From Paraburkholderia sp. BL10I2N1 (GTDB lineage Bacteria; Pseudomonadota; Gammaproteobacteria; Burkholderiales; Burkholderiaceae), in assembly GCF_004361815.1 (NCBI RefSeq), contig NZ_SNWA01000002.1, positions 2,356,001 to 2,420,000 on the forward strand: a stretch of 64,000 bases of DNA, read 5' to 3'. The notes beneath the pieces were generated by a model. That model had not been told where the DNA came from. It saw only the letters and a list, made by a program, of their open reading frames with translations, and searched no databases. Each line of letters opens with the position of its first letter. The first letter of the stretch is position 1. Positions 26,084 to 35,521 of the stretch are shown piece after piece. A program made the position numbers and the translations under genes.

Positions 26084-26986
26084 ATGACAACGATACGCAT
26101 TGGTATTAATCCTATCACCTGGACCAACGATGACGTGCCCGAACTGGGCGGAGATACGCCCCTCGAGGTCTGCCTGAGCGAAACCGGGCAGGCTGGGTAT
26201 GCGGGTACCGAACTGGGCGGCAAGTTCCCGCGCCAGTCGAGCGTGCTGCGCCCGATTGTTCAGGCTCACGGGCTGGAGATCGTCTCCGGCTGGTATGACG
26301 GTCGCATAGCGGAGAATGAAGTCGAAGCGGAATTTGACGCCATCCTGCCACACCTGACGCTGCTAAAGGAAATGGGGAGCAAGGTTGTGGTCTACGCCGA
26401 CACCAGCTACGGACGACACGGTGCCATCCACGATCCTGCTTCGATCCGCCCGGAATTGCCCAACGGCGACTGGGCCAGTTACGGCAAGAAGGTCACCCGG
26501 CTGGCCGAAAAGATGGCCGATTTCGGCGTGCGCATGGGGTACCACCATCACATGGGCACAGTCGTGCAGACCGATCAGGAGGTCGACCAGCTGATGCAGC
26601 ACACCGGCGAGGCTGTCGGTCTGCTGTTTGATTCGGGGCATTGCATGTACGCGGGCGGCAATCCGTATGCCCTGGTGCGTCGCCATGTCAAGCGGATCAA
26701 CCATGTCCACCTTAAGGACGTGCGTCCCGCCGAGCTCGAGCGGGCGCTGAAAGAAGACCTGAGCTTCATGGCTGCCGTAATGAACGGGATCTTTACGGTC
26801 ACCGGCGACGGCTCGGTCGACTATGCCGATATCCTGAAAGTCCTGGCAGATAACGGCTATAGCGGCTGGCTGGTGGTGGAAGCTGAGCAGGATCCGGCCA
26901 AGGCCAACCCGCTCAAGTACGCCACATTGGGCTACCAGAACACCAGGAAGCTGGCAGAGGCCGCTGGATTTACCGTCATCGAGTGA
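26084..26986 (+). CDS. iolE: Myo-inosose-2 dehydratase IolE
   Basis: 300 aa. IolE removes water from 2-keto-myo-inositol to give the trihydroxycyclohexanedione used by IolD. The ATG at 26084 follows GGAGGG. The sugar-isomerase-type TIM barrel is plain: IGINPITWTNDDVPELGG at the N-terminus, GMELGG-like YAGTELGGKFPR, the metal-ligand region MGYHHHMGTVVQT, FDSGHCMYAGG and HVHLKDVR, then VVEAEQDPAKANPLKYA at the end, which is diagnostic of IolE. It is the first structural gene, 85 nt after the ROK regulator. Confidence 0.95.
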   Translation: MTTIRIGINPITWTNDDVPELGGDTPLEVCLSETGQAGYAGTELGGKFPRQSSVLRPIVQAHGLEIVSGWYDGRIAENEVEAEFDAILPHLTLLKEMGSKVVVYADTSYGRHGAIHDPASIRPELPNGDWASYGKKVTRLAEKMADFGVRMGYHHHMGTVVQTDQEVDQLMQHTGEAVGLLFDSGHCMYAGGNPYALVRRHVKRINHVHLKDVRPAELERALKEDLSFMAAVMNGIFTVTGDGSVDYADILKVLADNGYSGWLVVEAEQDPAKANPLKYATLGYQNTRKLAEAAGFTVIE

Positions 26987-27027
26987 AACGGGCCACCCGA
27001 AATAGTCACAAGTAGAGAAATTCATCC

Positions 27028-28146
27028 ATGAACAGAAAATTGCGAGTTGGTGTCTTCGGTGCGGGACTGATTGCTCAGCTTGAGCACATCCCCAACATTC
27101 TGAAACTGAGCGATCGGTTTGAACTGGTCGGTATTGCCGATGCGTCTGCTACGGTGCGTGAGTTCTTCAAGAACACAAAGAACCTGCCGGTTTATGAATC
27201 GCATCAGCAGCTGTTGAGCAGGGCGGAGCCGCAAGCCGTGTTTGTCTGCTCGCCGGATTGCTATCACGCCGACATGGTGATCGACGCGCTGAACGCTGGC
27301 TGTCACGTATTCACCGAGAAGCCAGTCTGCTACACGGTGGAAGACGTGGCCCGCATCAAGGCTGCCCGTGACGCCAGCGGCAAGCACCTGCAGGTTGGGT
27401 ACATGAAGCGCTTTGACCCGTCCTACCAACTGCTGCGCGACATGCTCCCGTCCGACGGATCGAGGCTGCGCATGGTCAGCGTGGAAGTGTGCGATCCCGA
27501 CTCCTGGCCGTTCCGCGAGCATCAGGGCGACCTGGTGTTCGCCAATGACATCTCGCAAGCGATGCGAAGTGAATTCAAGGCGCGCCAGACCTCGCAGATT
27601 GTCGCGGCGCTGGGTGGCCAGCCCGACGAAAACGGTTTCCGCGGTTTTGCCGGCGCATATTGCTCCAGCCTTGTTCATGACATCAACGTGGTGCACGGAT
27701 TGCTGCAGAAGATGAATGTCTCGACCGTCGGCATTGAAGGGGCGACCTTCTTTGCAAATGGTGATGGCGGTCAGGCCACAGTTCGGCTGGACGCCCAGAC
27801 CAGTCTGTGGCAAATGATGCATTTAACCGTACCCAAGGTTGCCGAATACCACGAGCGCATTACGCTCTATTTTGATGACGCGGTCTACAACCTGGAATTC
27901 CCGTCGCCCTGGCTGAATCACTTTCCGACGCGGTTGACTGTGTGGACGTCCGACGGACATCACTCGCAGAAGACCGAGCACCGGGCCAATTACAAGGAAG
28001 CCTTCGTCGAGGAAATCAAGTATTTCTGGGAAACGATCGTCAACAGTAGCCCGGCGCTCAATACACTGGAAGATGCCGAATGCGATACGCGGCTGTTGGT
28101 CGCGATGGGGCGGGCTGCACTCGCCAATAAAGCCAGCACGATTTAA
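27028..28146 (+). CDS. Gfo/Idh/MocA oxidoreductase, inositol-related (1)
   Basis: 372 aa NAD(P)-dependent dehydrogenase. The Rossmann motif is VGVFGAGLIAQLEHIPN, followed by VFVCSPDCYHADMVIDAL and the family signature HVFTEKPVCYTVEDV with the catalytic-loop Lys of EKP. The C-terminal beta-sheet domain includes FAGAYCSSLVHDINVVHGLL, where the DINxxH box is expected. The ribosome site is weak. The sequence differs from IolG at 30341-31366, so it probably handles another inositol isomer or a keto-intermediate. It lies 41 nt after iolE and in the same transcript. Confidence 0.85.
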   Translation: MNRKLRVGVFGAGLIAQLEHIPNILKLSDRFELVGIADASATVREFFKNTKNLPVYESHQQLLSRAEPQAVFVCSPDCYHADMVIDALNAGCHVFTEKPVCYTVEDVARIKAARDASGKHLQVGYMKRFDPSYQLLRDMLPSDGSRLRMVSVEVCDPDSWPFREHQGDLVFANDISQAMRSEFKARQTSQIVAALGGQPDENGFRGFAGAYCSSLVHDINVVHGLLQKMNVSTVGIEGATFFANGDGGQATVRLDAQTSLWQMMHLTVPKVAEYHERITLYFDDAVYNLEFPSPWLNHFPTRLTVWTSDGHHSQKTEHRANYKEAFVEEIKYFWETIVNSSPALNTLEDAECDTRLLVAMGRAALANKASTI

Positions 28147-28194
28147 CAGGTGCAATATCACAGCAAAATCTCTTGATAAAAAATATGGACTCCT

Positions 28195-29211
28195 ATGCGT
28201 AAGCTAAGAATTGCAGTGATTGGAGCGGGTGTCATTGGAAAAATGCACATCCGCAATCTGGTAAAGGGTGTCGAGGGTGCCGAACTGGTTGCCGTTGCCT
28301 CCCCGTCGATGGCGAGACACACTGAATGGCTGTCCGGTCTGGGCGTGACGAATCAATTCGTCGACTACAAGGACATGCTGGCCAGGGTAGATGTCGATGC
28401 GGTGTGCATTTGCTCTGCCACGAACACTCACCTGGACATTGTCAGGCACGTTGCATCGCTCAAGAAGGCGATGTTCTGTGAAAAGCCACTTGATATCCAT
28501 TTTCGACGCAGCAAGGAAATTGCCGCGATCGTCAAGGATGCCGGAGTGCCGTTCCAGGTCGGCTTCAACCGCCGTTTCGACGCGCAATTCAACCAGTTGC
28601 ATCGCGTGGTCAGTCAAGGCGAGATTGGTCGCCCTCAGGTGGTGAAGATTACCTCGCGCGAAGCCGAGTTGCCGCCCCGCGGAGCGCTGAAAAGTGCCGG
28701 CAATGTGTTCATCGACATCCATGTTCACGACTTCGACATGGCCCAGTATCTGATGGGCGACACCATCGAACGTGTGTATGTTGAGGGCGGCGCCATTGCC
28801 GATCCTTCTCGTGCAGATGAAGAAGGTTTCGTCGATACCACTGTGATTACCCTGAAGTTTTCGAACGGCGGCGTGGGTACGATCGATTGCTCGCTCCTTG
28901 CTGTCTATGGCCACGATCAGCTGGCAGAAGTACTCGGTTCGAAGGGACTCGCCAAAATCAATAACACCGCCCCGACGACTTTGGAAATTTCCAACGAACA
29001 GGGAGTCACAAAAGACAAACCACATTTCTCATGCCTTGATCGCTACCCAGTCTCATATGCAAATGAACTGGCGGTGTTTGCCGATAGCGTTCTGAACGGC
29101 AAGCCTGTTCTGGTAGGTGCTGAGGATTCCTTGCGGGCAGAGCGTCTTGCATTGGCAGCCGATATCTCTTACCGCGAGCAGCGTCCTGTGTATGTCCGGG
29201 AAGTCAACTAA
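28195..29211 (+). CDS. Gfo/Idh/MocA oxidoreductase, inositol-related (2)
   Basis: 338 aa. The Rossmann motif is IAVIGAGVIGKMHIRNL, then VCICSATNTHLDIVRH and MFCEKPLDIHFRRSKE with the conserved EKP. The substrate region VFIDIHVHDFDMAQYLMGD contains the family's DxxxHD(F/I)D box. Similar to IolG and scyllo-inositol dehydrogenases in length and layout, but the substrate cannot be fixed from sequence alone. It follows the first oxidoreductase by 48 nt and precedes the binding-protein gene by 30 nt, so it belongs to the same operon. Confidence 0.85.
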   Translation: MRKLRIAVIGAGVIGKMHIRNLVKGVEGAELVAVASPSMARHTEWLSGLGVTNQFVDYKDMLARVDVDAVCICSATNTHLDIVRHVASLKKAMFCEKPLDIHFRRSKEIAAIVKDAGVPFQVGFNRRFDAQFNQLHRVVSQGEIGRPQVVKITSREAELPPRGALKSAGNVFIDIHVHDFDMAQYLMGDTIERVYVEGGAIADPSRADEEGFVDTTVITLKFSNGGVGTIDCSLLAVYGHDQLAEVLGSKGLAKINNTAPTTLEISNEQGVTKDKPHFSCLDRYPVSYANELAVFADSVLNGKPVLVGAEDSLRAERLALAADISYREQRPVYVREVN

Positions 29212-29241
29212 AAGTCCGCTAATTCGAAGAGGAGCTTCACG

Positions 29242-30207
29242 ATGAAGTCAGCTATCAAGAATTTCCTGTTGCATAGTGCCCTTGCTGCCGTCATTACGTC
29301 CGCGATGACGATCTCGGTCAATGCAGTTGCTGCAGACAAGCCGGTGCGCATCGCATTCGTGACTCACGGCCAGGCGGGCGATTCATACTGGAACGCGCTC
29401 AAGAAAGGTCTGGAGGATGCGGCGAAGGAGACGGGCGCCAACGTGTCATACCAGGCACCGGAAACGTTCGATCCGATCGCCATGTCACGAATGATCGATG
29501 CCGCTGTTGCATCTAAGGTCGATGGTCTTGTGGTATCGGTGCCGGACGCAAACGCGCTGCAAAAGTCGATCAAGGCGGCTGATGCCGCCGGCATTCCGGT
29601 GATCGTGGTCGATTCAGGGGAAGGCGACGTGAAGAAGGTCGGTGCCAAATTCTACGTAGGCAGCGCCGCCGAATACGACGCCGGCAAGCTGGCAGGCGAG
29701 CGCTTCAAGGCTGCCGGCGTGAAGAACCCGATCTGCCTGAACCACGAAGTGGGTAACGTTGCGATTGACGACCGCTGCCGCGGTTTCAAGGACGGCATGG
29801 GAGGCAACGCGCCGGTGGTGGCCATGACCTTGGACCCGACCGACGTGACCTCACGTACGGGTGCCTATCTGGCCAGCCACCCGAACGTCGACGGAATCCT
29901 CGCGACCAGCTCCAGTGTGGCGAACGTGCTGATCAACGATCTTCGCCAGAAGGGCACACTGAAGAAGTACAAGTTCGCCAGCTTCGATGTGTCGCCGGAA
30001 CTGCTGGATGGCGTTGCCAAGGGCGATGTGTTCTTCGCGCTGGATGCCCAGCAATACATGATGGGCTATCTGCCAGTGGTGATGCTGAACAAGCATGCGC
30101 ACTACGGCCTGCTGCCGATGAACAACATCTATACCGGCCCGCTCTTCGTCAGTAACAAGGCAGATGCCGAGCAGATCCTGAAGCTCAGCAAGCAGGGCTA
30201 TCGCTGA
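29242..30207 (+). CDS. Periplasmic sugar/inositol-binding protein of an ABC transporter
   Basis: 321 aa. A signal peptide covers about residues 1-31 (hydrophobic LLHSALAAVITSAMTISVNA, cleavage near AVAA). The mature part is a type I periplasmic binding protein of the ribose/inositol group: IAFVTHGQAGDSYWNALKKG, DAAVASKVDGLVVSVPDANA, GIPVIVVDSGEGDVKKVGA and GILATSSSVANVLINDL. It should capture the substrate in the periplasm and deliver it to the permease and ATPase encoded at 31617 and 32787. The iolG gene lies between it and the permease. Ribosome site GAGGAG is strong. Confidence 0.92.
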   Translation: MKSAIKNFLLHSALAAVITSAMTISVNAVAADKPVRIAFVTHGQAGDSYWNALKKGLEDAAKETGANVSYQAPETFDPIAMSRMIDAAVASKVDGLVVSVPDANALQKSIKAADAAGIPVIVVDSGEGDVKKVGAKFYVGSAAEYDAGKLAGERFKAAGVKNPICLNHEVGNVAIDDRCRGFKDGMGGNAPVVAMTLDPTDVTSRTGAYLASHPNVDGILATSSSVANVLINDLRQKGTLKKYKFASFDVSPELLDGVAKGDVFFALDAQQYMMGYLPVVMLNKHAHYGLLPMNNIYTGPLFVSNKADAEQILKLSKQGYR

Positions 30208-30340
30208 TTCCCACGCTATAAATCCGGCCGCAGGACGGGTGATCGATTAGCGATTCCCATCCTGCCATAACACGGGCGACATGCGAGCTTCGCAGGGTTG
30301 GTCACGCCCGCCATGTCGCCAACAAAGTATGAGGCATGAA

Positions 30341-31366
30341 ATGAGCAACACAGTAAAGGTTGGCATCGTAGGTCTGGGACGCATCGGAAAGAACCATGCG
30401 CGTAATCTGGCACGCCGGGTGCGGGGTGGCGAGCTCATCGCAGGAGCAAGCCCGGTTGCCGCGGAGCGTGAGTGGGCCAGGACCGAGCTTGGCATCACGA
30501 AGCTCTACGAAACGATGGGCGACCTTCTGGCTGACAAGGAGGTGGATGCGGTGTGGCTGGCTACGCCGACGTCGTTCCATGCCGACCAGATCGTCGCCGC
30601 ACTGGAGGCAGGCAAGCACGTTTTCTGCGAAAAGCCGCTGGCGCTGACGCTGGAAGAGTGTAAGCGCGTGCTGAACGCTGCGGAAAAGCAGCCCAACGTG
30701 ACGGTGATGGTCGGCTTCATGCGCCGCTACGATCCGGCCTACGTCGAGGCAAAGCGCCGGCTGGACAATGGAGATCTTGGCAAGCTGTTCCGCTTGCATT
30801 GCGCCTCGCTGGACGCGATCGACACGAATGGATTCTTCGTGCAGTTTGCACCGACCTCAGGTGGATTGTTCCTGGATTGCAGCATTCACGACATCGATGT
30901 CGCCTTGTGGATGACCAACGGTGCAAAGCCGGTCTCTGTTTCGGCGACGGGCATCCGCGCCATGTACCCGGACCTGGCGGCGTGCCATGACGTGGATACC
31001 GCGACAGCCACGGTTCTGTTCGAAAACGACATTCTTGCGACCTTCCACGCATCGCGCACTTCGCACCATGGCGACGAGACGTCCCTGCAACTTGTGGGTA
31101 CCCAAAGTTCCGTGAGTCTCGGCGTGGGTGGCACCCCGACCTCGGAGGTCAATGTGCAAAAGGGCAACGCAAACCATTGCGCCATGGTGGTGGACTTTTT
31201 CGCCCGTTTCGAACAGGCCTTTGTGGTGGAAGCACAAGCCTTTATCGATGCCGTCAGAAATGGCGACACCATGCGTGACCGCTTGCTGGAGGCGCGCGAC
31301 GCCACCCGGATTGGCGTGGCCATGCGCGAGGCGTTGGAGCAGAAAAAAATTGTCACATTCGAGTAG
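30341..31366 (+). CDS. iolG: Inositol 2-dehydrogenase IolG
   Basis: 341 aa. It oxidises myo-inositol to 2-keto-myo-inositol with NAD+. The ATG at 30341 follows GAGG with 6 nt spacing; an upstream ATG (30338) is out of frame. The Rossmann motif is VGIVGLGRIGKNHARNLA, then VWLATPTSFHADQIVAAL and HVFCEKPLALTLEECKR with the catalytic Lys, MVGFMRRYDPAYVEAKR, and the box GGLFLDCSIHDIDVALWM carrying the catalytic Asp-His. The C-terminus AVRNGDTMRDRLLEARDATR fits IolG. Of the three related dehydrogenases in the cluster, this looks most like known inositol 2-dehydrogenases. Confidence 0.88.
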   Translation: MSNTVKVGIVGLGRIGKNHARNLARRVRGGELIAGASPVAAEREWARTELGITKLYETMGDLLADKEVDAVWLATPTSFHADQIVAALEAGKHVFCEKPLALTLEECKRVLNAAEKQPNVTVMVGFMRRYDPAYVEAKRRLDNGDLGKLFRLHCASLDAIDTNGFFVQFAPTSGGLFLDCSIHDIDVALWMTNGAKPVSVSATGIRAMYPDLAACHDVDTATATVLFENDILATFHASRTSHHGDETSLQLVGTQSSVSLGVGGTPTSEVNVQKGNANHCAMVVDFFARFEQAFVVEAQAFIDAVRNGDTMRDRLLEARDATRIGVAMREALEQKKIVTFE

Positions 31367-31616
31367 TTGAAGGACATCTGGGGCGACCTTGAATGTTCTT
31401 CGGGTGGCATTCCCCATCGCTCGCGGCACGGGCCGGTCAACAACCGGCTCACGAGAAAGCGCGGGCCGGCCGGCTGCACGCGGTGGGGTTCCTGGTTCAT
31501 GCATCGGTGGAAAACACCTGATTGATTGATGGTACATGAGACGGATTGTGCCAAACGCCTACCGGCGCACTATCGGACAGCGCCGTGTGAGCGCCAGACC
31601 ATATGGAGAGCGACAA

Positions 31617-32765
31617 ATGAGCGAGACAAGTACTCAGCGCGCAAAAGGCATACAGATTGCGAAGAAGGGTGCGGGTAGCGATTCGAGGCGAATGGCCAAA
31701 CAGTCCTGGTTTGCACGTGTCATGCATCGGCCTGAATCCGGGGCTGTATCTGGACTGGTTTTTGTTTACGCGTTCTTTATTCTCTTTGCCAGCGGTAGTG
31801 GCATGTTCAGTGCCGACGGCATGATGAACATTTTCAAGGTTGCCGCAGAACTGGGAATTCTGGCCGTTTCTGTTTCATTGTTGATGATTGCCGGTGAATT
31901 CGACCTGTCGATTGGCTCGATGGTGGCACTCTCGGGGCTGATCATCGGGGTTGGGGTGACCAAACTGGGTCTTTCATTGCCTGTTGCAGTACTGATTGCA
32001 TTTGTCTTCAGTCTGATGATCGGGGCGTTCAACGGCTATCTTGTGGTTCGCACCAGGTTGCCGTCCTTTATCGTTTCACTGGCGACGATGTTCATTCTAC
32101 GGGGCGTGGCGGTCGCGGCAACGCGCCTGCTGACCGGCAAGACTCAAATCTCATATGTCGTCAACGAGCTAAATCAGGATTCGTGGGCGGTCTCACTCTT
32201 CTCCGGTCACCTCTTCACCGGACTGTTCCAGTTCCTGGCGGCGCATGGGGTGATTGCAACGCGCCCAGACGGCTTGCCGCTCGTGCCGGGGATCCCTGTC
32301 TCCGTCGTGTGGTGGCTGGTCATTTCCGCGCTGGCTACCTGGGTGTTGCTTCGTACCCGTCTGGGGAACTGGATCTTTGCCACCGGCGGTGATTCCAATG
32401 CGGCGCGCAACATGGGGGTGCCGGTCAACAAGGTAAAGATCCTGCTCTTCATGTTCTCAGCCCTGAGCGCCATGCTGTTCGCCACCGTTCAGGTTCTGGA
32501 GTCGGGGTCTGCGGATACGCTGCGTGGTGTTCAGAAAGAGTTCGAAGCAATCATTGCCGCAGTGATTGGCGGCTGTCTGCTGACCGGCGGTTATGGTTCT
32601 GCAATTGGATCGATGTTCGGTGCCCTGATTTTCGGCACTGTTCAAATCGGCATGTTCTACACCGGGATCGATACGGACTGGTTCAAGGTTTTCCTCGGAC
32701 TGATGGTTCTGCTGGCCGTGTTGTTCAACGATTATGTTCGCAGAATGGCGACGAGCAGCCGTTAA
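31617..32765 (+). CDS. ABC transporter permease (ribose/inositol type)
   Basis: 382 aa inner-membrane protein. The ATG at 31617 follows GGAGAG with 6 nt spacing; the frame upstream to 31536 is not needed. About ten hydrophobic segments are seen, e.g. GLVFVYAFFILFASGSGMF, SLPVAVLIAFVFSLMIGAF and IWGGCLL-like VIGGCLLTGGYGSAIGSMFG. The EAA-like loop region RNMGVPVNKVKILLFMFS is typical of RbsC-type permeases. A 250-bp gap from iolG contains a small hairpin at 31432-31448 (GCCGGT-CAACA-ACCGGC), which could tune expression of the transporter half. It works with the ATPase 21 nt downstream. Confidence 0.92.
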   Translation: MSETSTQRAKGIQIAKKGAGSDSRRMAKQSWFARVMHRPESGAVSGLVFVYAFFILFASGSGMFSADGMMNIFKVAAELGILAVSVSLLMIAGEFDLSIGSMVALSGLIIGVGVTKLGLSLPVAVLIAFVFSLMIGAFNGYLVVRTRLPSFIVSLATMFILRGVAVAATRLLTGKTQISYVVNELNQDSWAVSLFSGHLFTGLFQFLAAHGVIATRPDGLPLVPGIPVSVVWWLVISALATWVLLRTRLGNWIFATGGDSNAARNMGVPVNKVKILLFMFSALSAMLFATVQVLESGSADTLRGVQKEFEAIIAAVIGGCLLTGGYGSAIGSMFGALIFGTVQIGMFYTGIDTDWFKVFLGLMVLLAVLFNDYVRRMATSSR

Positions 32766-32786
32766 GTCGAGATAGGAGACTGAGAA

Positions 32787-33566
32787 ATGAATCCAGTGAT
32801 TGAGCTTGCCAAAGTCAAGAAGATGTTCGGCTCCGTAATTGCGCTTGACGGCGTATCTTTTGATGTCCTTCCGGGTGAGGTCCACTGTCTTCTTGGGGAT
32901 AACGGCGCAGGGAAGTCCACACTGATCAAGGTGCTGTCCGGTGTGCACCAGCCAACCCAGGGGGCGATCCGCATTAACGGTCAAGACATCCTGTTCCAGA
33001 GTCCTCGCGATGCTTATCAAGCCGGTGTCGCGACCGTGTTTCAGGACCTCGCAATGCTGCCGTTGATGAGCATTGCGCGGAATTTCTTCCTCGGTCGTGA
33101 GCCAACAAAGGGTAAAGGCCTGCTGCGTCGCTTCGACGCCAGGTTCGCCGACGAAGTGACCCGTCAGGAAATGGTCCAGATTGGCATCGATATCCGCGAT
33201 CCAGGGCAGGCGGTCGGCACGCTGTCGGGCGGCGAACGTCAAGGCCTCGCGATTGCGCGCGCGACCTATTTTGGCGCCAGGGTCCTGATTCTGGACGAGC
33301 CGACTTCGGCCCTTGGGGTACACCAGGCCAGCATGGTCCTGAAATATATCGACAAGGCCCGCGATGACGGAATTGGTGTGGTGTTCATCACCCACAACAT
33401 CAACCATGCGTACCCGATCGGAGATCGGTTCACCCTGCTCAACCGCGGCACCAGTCACGGGACGTTCAGAAAGTCCGACATTACGCGCGATGAAATTCTG
33501 CGCGTGATGGCAGGTGGTGAAGAGATGCACACGCTGAGGGAAAAGCCGCCTGGCGTTGAAGTCTGA
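32787..33566 (+). CDS. ABC transporter ATP-binding protein (inositol/sugar)
   Basis: 259 aa, a single ATPase domain rather than the double domain of RbsA-type proteins. Walker A is [18 protein letters not shown], the Q-loop is [12 protein letters not shown], the signature is [15 protein letters not shown] and Walker B is [14 protein letters not shown], with H-loop [10 protein letters not shown] strong ribosome site (GGAGA) precedes the ATG. It powers import with the permease encoded upstream; two copies per transporter are expected. IolC follows 23 nt later. Confidence 0.93.
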   Translation: MNPVIELAKVKKMFGSVIALDGVSFDVLPGEVHCLLGDNGAGKSTLIKVLSGVHQPTQGAIRINGQDILFQSPRDAYQAGVATVFQDLAMLPLMSIARNFFLGREPTKGKGLLRRFDARFADEVTRQEMVQIGIDIRDPGQAVGTLSGGERQGLAIARATYFGARVLILDEPTSALGVHQASMVLKYIDKARDDGIGVVFITHNINHAYPIGDRFTLLNRGTSHGTFRKSDITRDEILRVMAGGEEMHTLREKPPGVEV

Positions 33567-33589
33567 ACGTGATCGTTTTGTGGGCTGAC

Positions 33590-35521
33590 ATGAAAAATTC
33601 GACTAGTTTTGCAAATCATCGCCGGTTGGACCTGATTTGTCTTGGGCGGCTGCTGGTGGATCTTTACGCCAACGATATTGGTGCCCGGCTCGAGGATGTG
33701 ACACACTTTTCCAAGTACCTGGGCGGTTCATCCGGCAATGTAGCGTTCGGCACGGCCCGGCTCGGTATGAAGTCGGCGATGCTGTCGCGTGTCGGCGATG
33801 AGCAGATGGGACGTTTCCTGCTGGAGACGCTCGAACGGGAGGGCTGCGACGTCAGCCAGGTGAAGCTTGACCCGGATCACCTGACCGCCCTGGTGCTGCT
33901 CGGCATCAAGGACCGCCAGAGCTTCCCGCTGCTGTTCTACCGCGACCACTGTGCCGACATGGCCTTGTCGGTAGATGACATTGACGAGTCGTTCATCGCC
34001 TCCAGCAAGGCGCTGGCCATTACAGGCACTCATCTGTCGCGCCCCGGTGTACATGCCGCTGCCAGACGTGCACTCGAATACGCTCGCCGCAACAATGTGC
34101 GTACCGTGCTCGACATTGACTACCGGCCGGTTCTGTGGGGACTCGCCAGCAAGGGGGATGGCGAGACCCGCTTCGTCGCTCACAGCAGCGTCACCCAACA
34201 CCTGCGGGCAATATTGCCCGAGTTCGACCTGATCGTAGGTACCGAGGAGGAATTCCGCATCGCAGGTGGCAGCGACGACCTGATGGACTGCCTCCGGAGT
34301 GTGCGCGAGATTTCGGACGCTACCCTGGTGGTAAAGCTCGGTCCTCTCGGCTGCGTGGTGATCGATGGCGCCATTCTGGCGAAGATCGAGGACGCCGGCC
34401 TGCACTGTGGCGTGCAAGTGGAAGTACTCAATGTGCTTGGCGCCGGCGATGCCTTCCTTTCCGGGTTCCTCTCCGGCTGGCTGCGCGGTGAGGACTACGC
34501 TGCCTGCTGCCGCTACGCCAACGCCTGCGGTGCCCTGGTGGTGAGCCGTCACGGCTGCGCTCCCGCGATGCCGACGCCCGCGGAGCTGGCGTACTTCCTG
34601 GATGTCCAGCCATCGCGTCCCGCGGAAGATGCACGGCTGAATCACTTGCACCGGGTCACGGTGGCCCGCAAGCAGCGCGACGAATTGCTCGTGTTTGCCT
34701 TCGATCACCGCAGTCAGCTGGCTGATGTCGCGCAACAGACTGGACAATCCGAATCGCGGATCGGCCAGCTCAAGCAACTGCTGGTGGAGACGGTTGCCGA
34801 GGTTGAACAGGAGCATGGCCTCACCGGTAAAGTCGGCATCCTCGCCGACGACCGCTACGGTCAGGACGCCCTCAACGCCGCGACTGGCCGCGGCTGGTGG
34901 ATCGGCCGCCCGGTCGAACTGCCAATGTCGAATCCGCTTGAATTCGAATGGGGACGCTCGATTGGCTCGCACCTCGCCAGTTGGCCCAAGGAACACGTAG
35001 TCAAGTGCCTGGTGCAATACCATCCGGACGACACGATCGACAACCGCCTGGAGCAGGAGGCGCAGTTGCTGGCGCTGTATCAGGCGGTACAGGTCAGCGG
35101 TCATGAGCTGCTGCTGGAGGTGATTCCGCCGGGGAACCTGCCGCAGATGTCCGACACGGTGCTGCGCGCGCTCACGCGGCTGTATGACCTCGGCATCTGC
35201 CCGGATTGGTGGAAGCTTGAGCAACCTGCGGCGCAAGCCTGGCCGGCCATCGACGCGCTAATTTCCGGGCGTGACCCATATTGCCGTGGCGTGGTGCTGC
35301 TCGGGCTTAACGTTCCCGTCGACAGGCTACGCGAAGGATTCAGGGCGGCTCGTGCGTCAACGACCTGCCGCGGCTTCGCCGTCGGCCGCACCATTTTCTA
35401 CGAGGCGAGCCGCAAGTGGTTTGCCGGCGAGTTGGACGACGCAGGCCTGAAGCGCGAGACCGCCGCGATCTTCGTTACCCTGGTCGATGCATGGCGTGAA
35501 GAAACCGGGAGGAGAGCGTGA
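33590..35521 (+). CDS. iolC: Bifunctional IolC: 5-dehydro-2-deoxygluconokinase with DUF2090 aldolase-like domain
   Basis: 643 aa from ATG 33590 (a GTG at 33569 is possible). The N-terminal PfkB kinase (about 1-330) shows LICLGRLLVDLYANDIGARL, FSKYLGGSSGNVAFGTARLG and the catalytic signature NVLGAGDAFLSGFLSGWL. It phosphorylates 5-keto-2-deoxygluconate. The C-terminal half (about 335-640) is a DUF2090 domain, beginning KQRDELLVFAFDHRSQLADV and including EVIPPGNLPQMSDTVLRA; it is thought to take the role of the separate aldolase IolJ. The two-domain form is usual in Proteobacteria. The stop overlaps the iolD start by one base (TGATG). Confidence 0.95.
   Translation: MKNSTSFANHRRLDLICLGRLLVDLYANDIGARLEDVTHFSKYLGGSSGNVAFGTARLGMKSAMLSRVGDEQMGRFLLETLEREGCDVSQVKLDPDHLTALVLLGIKDRQSFPLLFYRDHCADMALSVDDIDESFIASSKALAITGTHLSRPGVHAAARRALEYARRNNVRTVLDIDYRPVLWGLASKGDGETRFVAHSSVTQHLRAILPEFDLIVGTEEEFRIAGGSDDLMDCLRSVREISDATLVVKLGPLGCVVIDGAILAKIEDAGLHCGVQVEVLNVLGAGDAFLSGFLSGWLRGEDYAACCRYANACGALVVSRHGCAPAMPTPAELAYFLDVQPSRPAEDARLNHLHRVTVARKQRDELLVFAFDHRSQLADVAQQTGQSESRIGQLKQLLVETVAEVEQEHGLTGKVGILADDRYGQDALNAATGRGWWIGRPVELPMSNPLEFEWGRSIGSHLASWPKEHVVKCLVQYHPDDTIDNRLEQEAQLLALYQAVQVSGHELLLEVIPPGNLPQMSDTVLRALTRLYDLGICPDWWKLEQPAAQAWPAIDALISGRDPYCRGVVLLGLNVPVDRLREGFRAARASTTCRGFAVGRTIFYEASRKWFAGELDDAGLKRETAAIFVTLVDAWREETGRRA

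Noticed and set aside
33728..35236. 502-codon minus-strand frame inside iolC
   Set aside because: The plus strand holds a textbook IolC with all motifs, so the antisense frame is not credible.
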